64,000 nt of DNA, taken from the NCBI RefSeq assembly GCF_014203855.1, contig NZ_JACHJV010000001.1, positions 2,232,001-2,296,000 on the forward strand. Reading direction: 5' to 3'. Within the stretch, counting starts at the first letter, position 1. Every line of letters starts with the position of its first letter. The notes under the pieces are model-generated. The model did not search any database and was not told the origin of the DNA. It saw only the letters and a list, made by a program, of their open reading frames with translations. The DNA comes from Kitasatospora kifunensis (GTDB lineage Bacteria > Actinomycetota > Actinomycetes > Streptomycetales > Streptomycetaceae). A program made the position numbers and the translations under genes. Below, one piece after another: positions 34,412-44,217 of the stretch.

Positions 34412-34428
34412 TTATTTTCGGAAACTTA
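34412..34428. promoter_or_regulatory. Candidate ROK operator
   Basis: TTATTTTCGGAAACTTA in the 186-base gap between the divergent ROK and SDR genes is strikingly A/T-rich for this genome. It has the TTTC-GAAA dyad core seen in operators of NagC/Mlc-type repressors. Assignment rests on pattern and position only. Confidence 0.35.
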
Positions 34429-34552
34429 GACTTCTGGGCGCTCCCGACAAGAGCCCGTCCGAGTCCACCGCGCTCTTCGGTGCGCTCCTACCAATGACAC
34501 TGCCCCGCCCGGTCGGCGATCATCGGCTCACCAGCAGCCGAGGGAGTTCCGC

Positions 34553-35296
34553 ATGCCGCAGCAGATCGCCGTCGTCACCGGGGCCGGCACCGGGGTGGGC
34601 CGGGCCGTCGCACTCGAACTCGCCGCGGCCGGCTGGCAGCTCGCGCTCGCCGGACGGCGCGCCGAACCGCTGCACGAGACCGCGGCGCTGGCCGGGGTGC
34701 CCGCCGCGGTGATCCCGACCGACGTCACCGACCCGGCCGCGGTGGCCGCGCTCTTCGCCGAGGTGGCCGACCGCTACGGGCGACTGGACCTGCTCTTCAA
34801 CAACGCCGGGAGCTTCGGCGCGGCCGTCCCGCTCGAGGACCTCTCCTACCAGGACTGGCGTGCGGTGCTCGACCTCAACGTGACCGGCGCCTTCCTCTGC
34901 GCGCAGGCCGCCTTCCGGCAGCTGAAGGAGCAGCGGCCGCAGGGCGGGCGGATCATCAACAACGGCTCGATCTCCGCACACGTGCCGCGCCCGCAGAGCA
35001 TCGCCTACACCGCGAGCAAGCACGCGGTCACCGGACTGACCAAGTCGCTCTCGCTGGACGGACGGCCGTACCGGATCGCCTGCGGCCAGATCGACATCGG
35101 CAACGCGGCCACCGACATGACCGCCGCGATGGGTCTTGGGGTGCGCCAGGCCGACGGCCGGATCGCGCCCGAGCCCACCATGGACGTGGCGGACGTGGCC
35201 CGCACCGTGCGGCACATGGCGGAGCTGCCACTGGAGGCCAACATCCAGTTCGCCACGGTGCTGGCCACCACCATGCCGTACGTCGGGCGCGGCTAG
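34553..35296 (+). CDS. Short-chain dehydrogenase/reductase
   Basis: 247-residue classical SDR. The cofactor motif is [16 protein letters not shown], followed by NNAG, then Ser in [21 protein letters not shown] with the catalytic Tyr and Lys (YxxxK). The run GRR after strand 2 suggests NADP(H) preference. The substrate cannot be told; the neighbouring ROK regulator hints at sugar or polyol metabolism. ATG 34553 has GAGGGAG upstream. Confidence 0.92.
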   Translation: MPQQIAVVTGAGTGVGRAVALELAAAGWQLALAGRRAEPLHETAALAGVPAAVIPTDVTDPAAVAALFAEVADRYGRLDLLFNNAGSFGAAVPLEDLSYQDWRAVLDLNVTGAFLCAQAAFRQLKEQRPQGGRIINNGSISAHVPRPQSIAYTASKHAVTGLTKSLSLDGRPYRIACGQIDIGNAATDMTAAMGLGVRQADGRIAPEPTMDVADVARTVRHMAELPLEANIQFATVLATTMPYVGRG

Positions 35297-35328
35297 GTCC
35301 GGTCGGTCCCGGCCGGTAGGAGCCCGCC

Positions 35329-36931
<1,603 letters not shown>

Positions 36932-36956
36932 CGCCGGTCACACCCCTGCCTCGTAG

Positions 36957-36989
36957 AGCGCCTGTCACGGCCCACCCGTGGCAGGCGCT
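36957..36989. terminator. Hairpin between the PAP2 and glnE genes
   Basis: 14-bp stem (AGCGCCTGTCACGG / CCGTGGCAGGCGCT, one G-T pair) with a 5-base loop between two convergent genes. Confidence 0.6.
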
Positions 36990-37034
36990 CACCTGTGCGC
37001 TCAGCCTCGTGCGCTCGCCCGCAGAAGAGGGCGC

Positions 37035-40000
37035 TCACCCGTAGAAGAGCCGCTCGACCACCGCCCTGGCCCGCCGGGTCGCCCGCCGGTAGTCGTCCAT
37101 CAACTCTCCGCTGTGGCCGGCCCCGTATCCCAGGTAACGGGCCACCTGGGCCAGCTCGCGCGGCTCGTTCGGGAAGCTGTCCCCCGGGCGCCCGCGGACC
37201 AGCATCACCGCGCCGCGCACCCGCGAGGCCAGCACCCAGGCGGTGTCCAGCACCTCGGCCTCCTCGGCGTCCAGCAGCCCCGCACGAGCGGCGGCGAGCA
37301 GCGCCTGGCGGGTTCGGGTGGTGCGCAGCCCCGGCAGCTCGTGGCCGTGCTTGAGCTGGAAGAGCTGCACCGTCCACTCCACGTCCGCGAGCCCGCCGCG
37401 CCCGATCTTGGTGTGGGTGGTCGGGTCGGCCCCGCGCGGCAGCCGTTCGCTCTCGATCCGCGCCTTGATCCGCCGGATCTCCAGCAGATCCCGCTCGGGC
37501 ACACCCTCCACCGGGTAGCGCAGCGGGTCGATCAGCTCCCGGAACAGCTCCCCCAGCTCCGCGTCCCCCGCCACCGGCTCGGCCCGCAGCAGCGCCTGGC
37601 TCTCCCAGACGTGCGACCAGCGCGCGTAGTACGCCGCGTACGAGCCCAGGGTGCGCGTCAGCGGACCCTGCCGGCCCTCCGGGCGCAGGTCGGCGTCGAC
37701 CAGCAGCGCCGGTTCGGTGGAGGGTGCGGACAGCAGGGTGCGCAGCTCGTTGCAGACCGCCCGGGCGGCGGCGGTGGCGTCGTGCTGGGAGTCGGGCAGC
37801 GGCTCGTGCACGAAGAGCACGTCGGCGTCGGAGCCGTAGCCCAGCTCACGACCGCCGAACCGGCCCATCGCGATCACCGCGAGCCGGGCCGGGAACGCCT
37901 CCCCGTGCGCCTGCTCCCAGCCCGCCGTGCAGGCGGCGAGCGCACCGGCCAGAGTGGCCGCGTTGAGGTCGGTGAGCGCGCCGGCGGCAGCGTCCAGGGC
38001 CTCGCCCGGATCGTCGCCGAAGCGCCCGAGCAGGTCGCCGGCAGCGGTGCGGAACAGCTCGCGGCGGCGCACCGCGCGGGCCGCCGCCACCCCCGCCGCC
38101 GCGTTCGGCGCCCGGCCGACCGCCGCGCGGATCTCCTGCTCCAGCGCGGCGCGCCCGCGCGGCGCCAGGCCCTGCGGATCGCCCAGCATGGCCACCGCCT
38201 CGGGCGCGCGCAGCAGCAGATCGGGGGCCAGGCGCCCGGCCGACAGGATCCGGGCCAGTTGCTCGGCCGCCGCGCTCTCGTCGCGCAGCAGTCGCAGGTA
38301 CCACGGGGTGCGCCCGAGCGCGTCGGAGACCTGGCGGAACCCCAGCAGCCCGGCGTCCGGGTCGGCGGAGTCGGCGAACCAGGCCAGCAGCACCGGCAGC
38401 AGGGTGCGCTGGATGGCGGCCTTGCGACTCACCCCGCTGGCCAGCGCCACCAGGTGGCGCCGGGCGGCCGGCGGGTCGGCGAAGCCCAGCGCCTTGAGCC
38501 GCTCCTCGGCCGCCTCCGGACTCATCGCCGGGGTGCCCGGGGTGAGCGCCTCACCGGCCGACAGGTCGGCCACGGCCGCCAGCAGCGGGCGGTAGAAGAG
38601 CTTCTCGTGCAGTCGGCGCACCTCCAGCGCGTGCCGCTTCCACTCGCGCTCCAGGGCCGCCACCGGGTCCGTGCGGGTGTCGCCGTTGATCATCGGCGCC
38701 AGCGAGCGGGCCAGGCGCCGCAGGTCGGCCTGGTCCTTGGGCATCAGATGGGTGCGCCGCAGGCGGTGCAGCTGGATCCGGTGCTCCAGCGCGCGCAGGA
38801 ACCGGTAAGCGGCGTCCAGCGAGGCGGCATCCGCCCGGCCGACGTAGCCGCCCGCCGACAGTGCGGCCAGCGCCTCCAACGTGTTGCCGCTGCGCAGCGC
38901 CGGGTCGGTGCGACCGTGCACCAGTTGCAGCAGCTGGACCGAGAACTCCACGTCGCGCAGCCCGCCGGGGCCGAGCTTGAGCTGGCGGTCCAGCTCGGTG
39001 GCCGGGATCGCCTCCACCACCCGGCGGCGCATCTGCTGCACGTCCGCGACGAAGTTCTCCCGCTCGGCCGCCTGCCAGACCAGCGGCGCGAGCGCCGCGA
39101 CGTACGCCTCGCCCAGCTCCGCGTCGCCGGCCACCGGGCGGGCCTTCAGCAGCGCCTGGAACTCCCAGGTCTTGGCCCACCGCTGGTAGTAGGCGAGATG
39201 GCTGGCCAAGGTGCGCACCAACGGCCCGTTGCGGCCCTCGGGGCGCAGGTTGGCGTCCACCGGCCAGATGGTGCCTTCCCTGGTGGTGTCCGAGCAGAGC
39301 CGCATCATGGCGGCCGCCAGCCGGTTGGCGGCGCTCAGCGCCAGGTGCTCCCCGACGCCCTCACGGGCCTCGGCGACGAAGATCACGTCCACGTCGGAGA
39401 CGTAGTTGAGCTCCCGGCCGCCGCACTTGCCCATGCCGATCACCGCCAGCCGGCAGGCGTCGGCGGCGGCCGGCTCCTGCTCGGCGGCGATCATCAGCGC
39501 GGTGCGAAGCGTGGCCCCGGCCAGGTCGGCCAGTTCGGCGGCGGTCTGCGCCAGGTCGGTGGTGGCGGTCAGGTCGCGGGCGGCGATGGTCAGCAGGCAG
39601 CGGCGGTAGGCGGCGCGCAGCGCGTCGGCCGGCTCCCCGTCCGCGTCCCGCACCCGCTGCTCCAGCTCGTGGCGGAACTCAGCGGCCCCCGGGTGCATGT
39701 CGCGCTGCTCGAAGGTGACCAGGGCGTGCCAGTCGCGCGGGTGGGTGGCCAGGTGGTCGCCGAGCGCGGCGGAGGCGCCGAGCACGCCGAGCAGCCGATC
39801 GCGCAGCGGCTTGGAGGTGGTCAGGGTGTCCCGCAGGGCGTGCCGCTGGCTCTCGCCGAGCGCTTCGAGCAGCCGGGCCAGGCCCAGCAGGGCGAGGTCG
39901 GGGTCGGCGGTGGCACCGAGCCCGTCGAGCAGGATCGGGTCGTCGGCCAGCCCGTGCAGGGCGGGGGCGGCCAGCCGGCGCACAGCCGCCTCGGGGTCGG

Positions 40001-40061
40001 TGAACCCCCGGCGGACCAGCCGGTTCTCGGGCCTGCTGACGCGGCTGCCACCGGAGGTCAT
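37035..40061 (-). CDS. glnE: Bifunctional glutamine synthetase adenylyltransferase/adenylyl-removing enzyme
   Basis: 1008-residue enzyme that adenylylates and deadenylylates GlnA (Tyr399, encoded at 16,378). It has two tandem nucleotidyltransferase domains. The N-terminal adenylyl-removase has GMGKCGGRELNYVSDVDVIF, and the C-terminal adenylyltransferase has GRFGGRELGYGSDADVLF; each is followed by its own RPEGR and helical domain (LGPGGLRDVEFSVQL, GRGGLADVEWTVQL). ATG 40061 has GAGGAG four bases upstream; an ATG 12 bases further up lacks one. It stands as a single gene, convergent with the PAP2 gene. Confidence 0.97.
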   Translation of the reverse strand: MTSGGSRVSRPENRLVRRGFTDPEAAVRRLAAPALHGLADDPILLDGLGATADPDLALLGLARLLEALGESQRHALRDTLTTSKPLRDRLLGVLGASAALGDHLATHPRDWHALVTFEQRDMHPGAAEFRHELEQRVRDADGEPADALRAAYRRCLLTIAARDLTATTDLAQTAAELADLAGATLRTALMIAAEQEPAAADACRLAVIGMGKCGGRELNYVSDVDVIFVAEAREGVGEHLALSAANRLAAAMMRLCSDTTREGTIWPVDANLRPEGRNGPLVRTLASHLAYYQRWAKTWEFQALLKARPVAGDAELGEAYVAALAPLVWQAAERENFVADVQQMRRRVVEAIPATELDRQLKLGPGGLRDVEFSVQLLQLVHGRTDPALRSGNTLEALAALSAGGYVGRADAASLDAAYRFLRALEHRIQLHRLRRTHLMPKDQADLRRLARSLAPMINGDTRTDPVAALEREWKRHALEVRRLHEKLFYRPLLAAVADLSAGEALTPGTPAMSPEAAEERLKALGFADPPAARRHLVALASGVSRKAAIQRTLLPVLLAWFADSADPDAGLLGFRQVSDALGRTPWYLRLLRDESAAAEQLARILSAGRLAPDLLLRAPEAVAMLGDPQGLAPRGRAALEQEIRAAVGRAPNAAAGVAAARAVRRRELFRTAAGDLLGRFGDDPGEALDAAAGALTDLNAATLAGALAACTAGWEQAHGEAFPARLAVIAMGRFGGRELGYGSDADVLFVHEPLPDSQHDATAAARAVCNELRTLLSAPSTEPALLVDADLRPEGRQGPLTRTLGSYAAYYARWSHVWESQALLRAEPVAGDAELGELFRELIDPLRYPVEGVPERDLLEIRRIKARIESERLPRGADPTTHTKIGRGGLADVEWTVQLFQLKHGHELPGLRTTRTRQALLAAARAGLLDAEEAEVLDTAWVLASRVRGAVMLVRGRPGDSFPNEPRELAQVARYLGYGAGHSGELMDDYRRATRRARAVVERLFYG

Positions 40062-40265
40062 CGCACTCCTCATCGTTCATATGATCAGCTTTTAGCCTAG
40101 GCGCTTTCCCCATTCTTTCCCCGCCGCGAACCCCCGACTCATGGCTGCCGCAGGGCCGTCCGGGTGTACCCGGACGGCCCAAGGCACGGTGCGCGCCACA
40201 CCGCCGACGGTGGATGGTGGACAGCGCGGGCCGCTCGGGCCCGCCGCTGTTCCTGAGGGGTGCTC

Positions 40266-41081
40266 ATGCGCCTGATCAGCCTGCCGCTTGGCCTGATAGT
40301 GGCTCTTGCGCCGACCGTGCCGGCCCCGGCCGACCCCGTACCGTTCACGCCCGCCAACTTCTCGGCGGCCAAGGTCGTCTTCACCGACGACTTCCACACC
40401 CTGGACGTCGGCCCGGGCCGCACCTGGGGCTGGCAGACCGGCGCCTACCAGGACTGCGTCGACAACCAGCACGACTTCAAACTCGACCACCTCAGCGAAT
40501 CGGCCCTGAGCACCACCGGCGGCCACCTGACCATCACCGCCTCCCCCCGCTCCGACGGGAACTGGGACACCGGCCTGCTGACCACCGGCGACTCCTGCGA
40601 CACCGGCGGCGACGGCACCGAGATCCGCACCGGCGACCTGATCATGGCCCACGTCCGGCTGCCCGCCGCCGACTCCGGTGCCTGGCCGGCGCTGTGGAGC
40701 TGGCGCGACGGGCAGAACGAGGTCGACGTCTTCGAGTGGCAGGCCGACCACCCCGGCACGCTGGAGTTCGTCAACCAGGTGCACACCGGTACCGGGCGCT
40801 ACACCAACGCCACGGTCTCCGCCGACCGGTGGATCTACATCGGCGCCCGGCTGGGTGCCGACAACACCACCTGGTACGTCGGCCCCAGCCTCGACCACCT
40901 CGCCGTCGCCTACGCCGACCACAGCGGTGTGGGCGCGGACTTCGCGGCCTATCCGGTGCTCAGCCTCTCCGTCAACAACGGCGTCTACCATCCGGCCCCC
41001 ACCACCGGGACGCCGATCTCCTTCAGCGTCGACTCGCTGACCATCTACCGACCGGCGCCGACCGGCCTGCCCGACTCCTGA
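40266..41081 (+). CDS. Secreted GH16-family glycoside hydrolase
   Basis: 271 residues. A signal peptide (LISLPLGLIVALAPTVPAPA) leads into a concanavalin-like domain. The catalytic motif of family GH16 is intact: Glu152-Val-Asp154-Val-Phe-Glu157 (NEVDVFEWQ), the ExDxxE form. GAWPALWSWRD just before it is also typical. Members cleave beta-1,3(4)-glucans, agarose or related polymers; the substrate is open. GAGGGG precedes ATG 40266. It is convergent with the GT2 gene, which suggests a role in trimming or releasing the polymer that gene makes. Confidence 0.85.
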   Translation: MRLISLPLGLIVALAPTVPAPADPVPFTPANFSAAKVVFTDDFHTLDVGPGRTWGWQTGAYQDCVDNQHDFKLDHLSESALSTTGGHLTITASPRSDGNWDTGLLTTGDSCDTGGDGTEIRTGDLIMAHVRLPAADSGAWPALWSWRDGQNEVDVFEWQADHPGTLEFVNQVHTGTGRYTNATVSADRWIYIGARLGADNTTWYVGPSLDHLAVAYADHSGVGADFAAYPVLSLSVNNGVYHPAPTTGTPISFSVDSLTIYRPAPTGLPDS

Positions 41082-41108
41082 GGCCTGACGCCTGTTCCCG
41101 ACGCCATG

Positions 41109-42482
41109 TCACTGGGCCGAGCGCAGTTCGGCGTTGCGACGGGTCTTGACCCAACCGTTGCGGCCCTTGACGAGGCGTCCCACCGCCCGCCAAGTACACA
41201 GGCAGTAGAGCCAGATGTAGCACGAGTAGGCCACCCCCCAGCCGAGGCAGCGCCACAGGCCCGCCGGCCGTTCGCACTTGAGCCAGTAGAGCGGGCCCCA
41301 GATGGTGAACTGGACGACGCTGAGCGCCAGATAGGCCAGCACCAGGCCGTAGCCGCCGCCCGACAGGAAGACTCCGACCAACTCGGGATGACGGACGAAG
41401 CGCACGGCCAGCAGGATCCCCAGCGCCGGGAAGACCACGCTGCCGAACAGCTGCAACCAGGGCTGCAGGAGGCAGTAGGTGATCTCGAGAACGCCCATCG
41501 TGGTCAGTTTCCGGGAATCCCAGATCCGCGGCAGATACCGCATGCACTGCATGGCGCCCTGGCTCCAGCGGGCCCGCTGGGCGAGCAACTGCCGGACGTT
41601 CCACAGCCCTTCCTGGTCCACCCAGGTGTCCCGGGTGAACGCCGTCTGCCAACCCGCGAGGGTCAGCTGCAGGCCCAACTCGTAGTCCTCCAGCAGCGAA
41701 CCGCCCCAGGGCCCCACCGCCTCCCCTTCGATCCCCTGGCCCGTGACCCCCTTCAGCGCGGAGAGCCGGGTGAACTGGCCGTTGCCGCCCATCGCCACGG
41801 TGCGGGTGATCCGGCGGCTGAGCTGCACGGCGGGGATCGCGGTACGGAACTCGAGGTCCTGCATCCGGACCAGGGTGCGCGCTAGCAGGTTGCGCACCAG
41901 ATAGGGGTGGGGCAGCGGTCGGCGTTCGTCCCGGTTGGCCATCCGCACCTCGATCTGCACCGCCGCCACCTGCGGGTCCCCGAAGAGGTGCTCGGCGGAG
42001 ATGATGTCGAGGCAGCCGGGTCCAGGGGTTCCGTCGGCGTCGAACACCCCGACGATGACCCGCTCGGGCTCGGCCTGCTCCGGGAGCCATCGGCACAGGG
42101 CGCGGTAGGCCTCGTTCAGCGCGGCGCCCTTGCCGGTCCTGGCCTGGGGCAGGACGCGTTGCACCAGGTGCACGTACGGGTCCGCGGCCGCGGCCGCGCG
42201 GATCACCTGCGCCGTCCCGTCGACCGAGGCGTCGTCGATCACCCACACGTGCAAGGCCGGGAACTGCCCGCGCAGCCGGGCCAGAGTCTGGCCGATGACG
42301 GCCTCCTCGTCGCGGCACGGCACCAGCACGTGCCAGTCGAAGGCCGCCGAGTCGCCCGGGTGGCGCGGCCTGCTGCGCACCAGCGGCGTCACCAGGACCG
42401 CCACATAGGCGACGAACGCCGCGCCGAGCAGCAGGGAGAGTGCCATCGCGAAGCTGAGCACCGTCCCGGCGGAGTCGTTCAC
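41109..42482 (-). CDS. Membrane glycosyltransferase family 2 (processive synthase-like)
   Basis: 457 residues. One N-terminal helix (SFAMALSLLLGAAFVAYVA) is followed by a GT-A domain and three or four C-terminal helices. Motifs of processive synthases are present: VLVPCRDEE, VIDDASVDGT, DADG, LLEDYELGLQL and QRARWSQGA (QxxRW). This is the arrangement of cellulose, hyaluronan or poly-N-acetylglucosamine synthases. GTG 42482. It lies downstream of the LAxTG mini-protein and the UDP-GlcNAc 2-epimerase on the same strand, so an N-acetylmannosamine- or N-acetylglucosamine-containing polymer is plausible (inference). Confidence 0.9.
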   Translation of the reverse strand: MNDSAGTVLSFAMALSLLLGAAFVAYVAVLVTPLVRSRPRHPGDSAAFDWHVLVPCRDEEAVIGQTLARLRGQFPALHVWVIDDASVDGTAQVIRAAAAADPYVHLVQRVLPQARTGKGAALNEAYRALCRWLPEQAEPERVIVGVFDADGTPGPGCLDIISAEHLFGDPQVAAVQIEVRMANRDERRPLPHPYLVRNLLARTLVRMQDLEFRTAIPAVQLSRRITRTVAMGGNGQFTRLSALKGVTGQGIEGEAVGPWGGSLLEDYELGLQLTLAGWQTAFTRDTWVDQEGLWNVRQLLAQRARWSQGAMQCMRYLPRIWDSRKLTTMGVLEITYCLLQPWLQLFGSVVFPALGILLAVRFVRHPELVGVFLSGGGYGLVLAYLALSVVQFTIWGPLYWLKCERPAGLWRCLGWGVAYSCYIWLYCLCTWRAVGRLVKGRNGWVKTRRNAELRSAQ

Positions 42483-42626
42483 GCGCTACCGCCTCTCCAC
42501 ACCGAGACGGCCGCTGGCGAAGGCTCGACGACCGGCAGCGGTCCGGTCGGCCACAGCCGCAGGGGCCGGAGCGCGCGGGCACGCGCTCCGGCCCCACGGG
42601 CGGGTTCGCCGACCGGGTGACCGGCC

Positions 42627-42788
42627 TCAGGCATTCCCGCCACGCCGGCGCGCCGCGCGCGTCAACAGGGCACCGCCGACCACCATGGCCGCGGCCATCA
42701 CGGTCAGCAGCAGGGTGTGGCTACCGGTAGCGGCAAGTTCGCAGTAACCGGCGGCTGCGGCGGCGCCACCTACACAGGGCTTGTACAC
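42627..42788 (-). CDS. 53-aa LAxTG-motif membrane mini-protein
   Basis: GTG 42788 with GGAGG six bases upstream opens a 53-residue frame. The layout is a short Ala/Gly-rich start with Cys5 and Cys16, the sortase-type motif Leu18-Ala-Ala-Thr-Gly22, a hydrophobic helix 25-43 (TLLLTVMAAAMVVGGALLT) and a final RAARRRGGNA. This is a complete cell-wall sorting signal of the class-E sortase kind (LAxTG), but there is no N-terminal signal peptide. The start lies inside the end of the epimerase gene (19-base overlap), so translation is probably coupled. No sortase gene is adjacent. Confidence 0.65.
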   Translation of the reverse strand: MYKPCVGGAAAAAGYCELAATGSHTLLLTVMAAAMVVGGALLTRAARRRGGNA

Positions 42789-44017
42789 GGACGTCCTCCA
42801 GGGACTCGATGGTGCGTGCGGGGTTCGCTGGCGGCACTGACGGCCACCGCGTCTGGGGGCACCGGGAGCCCGGGCTCGCCGCGCAGCCGACCGGCCGGGG
42901 CAGCCCGGTCGGTCGCGTCGGCCAGCGCCAGGGTCAGCGCGGTGATCCGCTCGCCGGCCCGTCCGTCGCCGTACGGCGACGGCACCGCGGCCAGCCTGGC
43001 GGTCAACGAGGCGTCGGCGATCAGCCGACGCGCCAGCTCGCCGATCTCCGGCCCCGGACGGAGCAGGGTAGCGAAACCGGCCTCGACCGCCTCCGGGCGC
43101 TCGGTGCTGTTGCGCACCACGATCAGCGGCTTCTTCAGCACCGTGCACTCCTCCTGCACACCGCCGGAGTCGGAGACCAGCAGCCGGGCCTGGCTTGCCA
43201 GGCCCAGGAAGGACGGGTGGTCGATCGCCTCGATCGCGCGCAGCCGGGCAAGCTGCTCCGCCAGACCGTGCCGGGCCACGCACCCCCGCGTGCGCGGGTG
43301 CAGCGGGAGCAGCACCGGCAGGCCGAGTCCGCCCAGTTCGGTCAGGATCCGCTCGAGCCGGGCCGGGTCGTCGGTGTTCTCCGGCCGGTGAATGGTCGCC
43401 AGCACGTACTGGCCCGGCCGCACCGCGTGGCGACGCAGCAGCGCTGCGCACTCGTCCGGGCCCGGCAGCGACTCGGCCACCGCCTCGACGATGGTGTTGC
43501 CGGTGAGGTGGATGCGGCTCTCCGGCACGCCCTCCGCACGCAGGTTGGCGGCCGCCGCCGCGGTCGGCACGCAGTGCGCGTCGGCGAGCACACCGACCAC
43601 CTGACGGTTGATCTCCTCGGGCATCCGCCGGTCGCGCGAGCGCAGCCCGGCCTCCACATGGACCACCGGCACGCCGTGGTAGTGCGCCGCCTGCGCCCCC
43701 GCCGAGGTGGTGTTGGTGTCGCCCTGCACCACCACGGCCGCCGGCGGCTCGGCGGCGAAGAGGTCCGACAGTGCCGAGACCATGTCGCCGATCTGGCGAC
43801 CGCGCGCCGCGCCGCCGATGTCACTCAGACGGACGTCCGGTGGTGGCAGCCGCATCGCGCGAAACACCCCACCGGCCATAACCTCGTCATAGTGCTGACC
43901 GGTGTAGATCACCCGGGCCCGGTCACCGAGGCCGCGGATCACCCCGGCCAGTTTGAGGATCTCGGGCCGGGTCCCGAGCACCACCGCGACCGCACCCACG
44001 AGCGGGCTGGACACCAC
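42770..44017 (-). CDS. wecB: UDP-N-acetylglucosamine 2-epimerase (non-hydrolysing)
   Basis: 415-residue GT-B-fold enzyme interconverting UDP-GlcNAc and UDP-ManNAc. Motifs are GTRPEILKLAGVI, VQGDTNTTSAGAQAA, HVEAGLRS, RMPEEINRQ, TGNTIVEAV, HRPENTDD and SDSGGVQEE. GTG 44017 is preferred because AGGAGGT lies seven bases upstream; a second GTG follows immediately. The last 19 bases overlap the LAxTG mini-gene. First gene of the likely wecB-like, mini-protein, GT2 transcript. Confidence 0.93.
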   Translation of the reverse strand: MVSSPLVGAVAVVLGTRPEILKLAGVIRGLGDRARVIYTGQHYDEVMAGGVFRAMRLPPPDVRLSDIGGAARGRQIGDMVSALSDLFAAEPPAAVVVQGDTNTTSAGAQAAHYHGVPVVHVEAGLRSRDRRMPEEINRQVVGVLADAHCVPTAAAAANLRAEGVPESRIHLTGNTIVEAVAESLPGPDECAALLRRHAVRPGQYVLATIHRPENTDDPARLERILTELGGLGLPVLLPLHPRTRGCVARHGLAEQLARLRAIEAIDHPSFLGLASQARLLVSDSGGVQEECTVLKKPLIVVRNSTERPEAVEAGFATLLRPGPEIGELARRLIADASLTARLAAVPSPYGDGRAGERITALTLALADATDRAAPAGRLRGEPGLPVPPDAVAVSAASEPRTHHRVPGGRPCTSPV

Positions 44018-44158
44018 TGACCGACCTCCTGGGCTCGAACCCGCCCTGGGTTGGTGCAACACGCACCGACCAGGAGGATTAACCGAAGAGCGGCCCGGCC
44101 TGCTCACCAGACGTCAAGATCCACCCTGATGGCCCCGGCTGTCACCCCGGCGCACGAA

Positions 44159-44189
44159 CGGGCCCGCCCCGAACAGCGGAGCGGGCCCG
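44159..44189 (-). terminator. Hairpin after glnA2
   Basis: 9-bp stem CGGGCCCGC / GCGGGCCCG (44159-44167, 44181-44189) located 29 bases past the glnA2 stop. Confidence 0.6.
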
Positions 44190-44217
44190 AAACGGCGGCT
44201 GGGTTCCTCCGGAGGAC

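Noticed and set aside
36978-40100. Open frame of about 1040 codons on the plus strand opposite glnE
   Set aside because: It is antisense to an unmistakable glnE and its product is low-complexity (Gln, Arg, Gly, Val). Such frames arise from third-position G/C bias.
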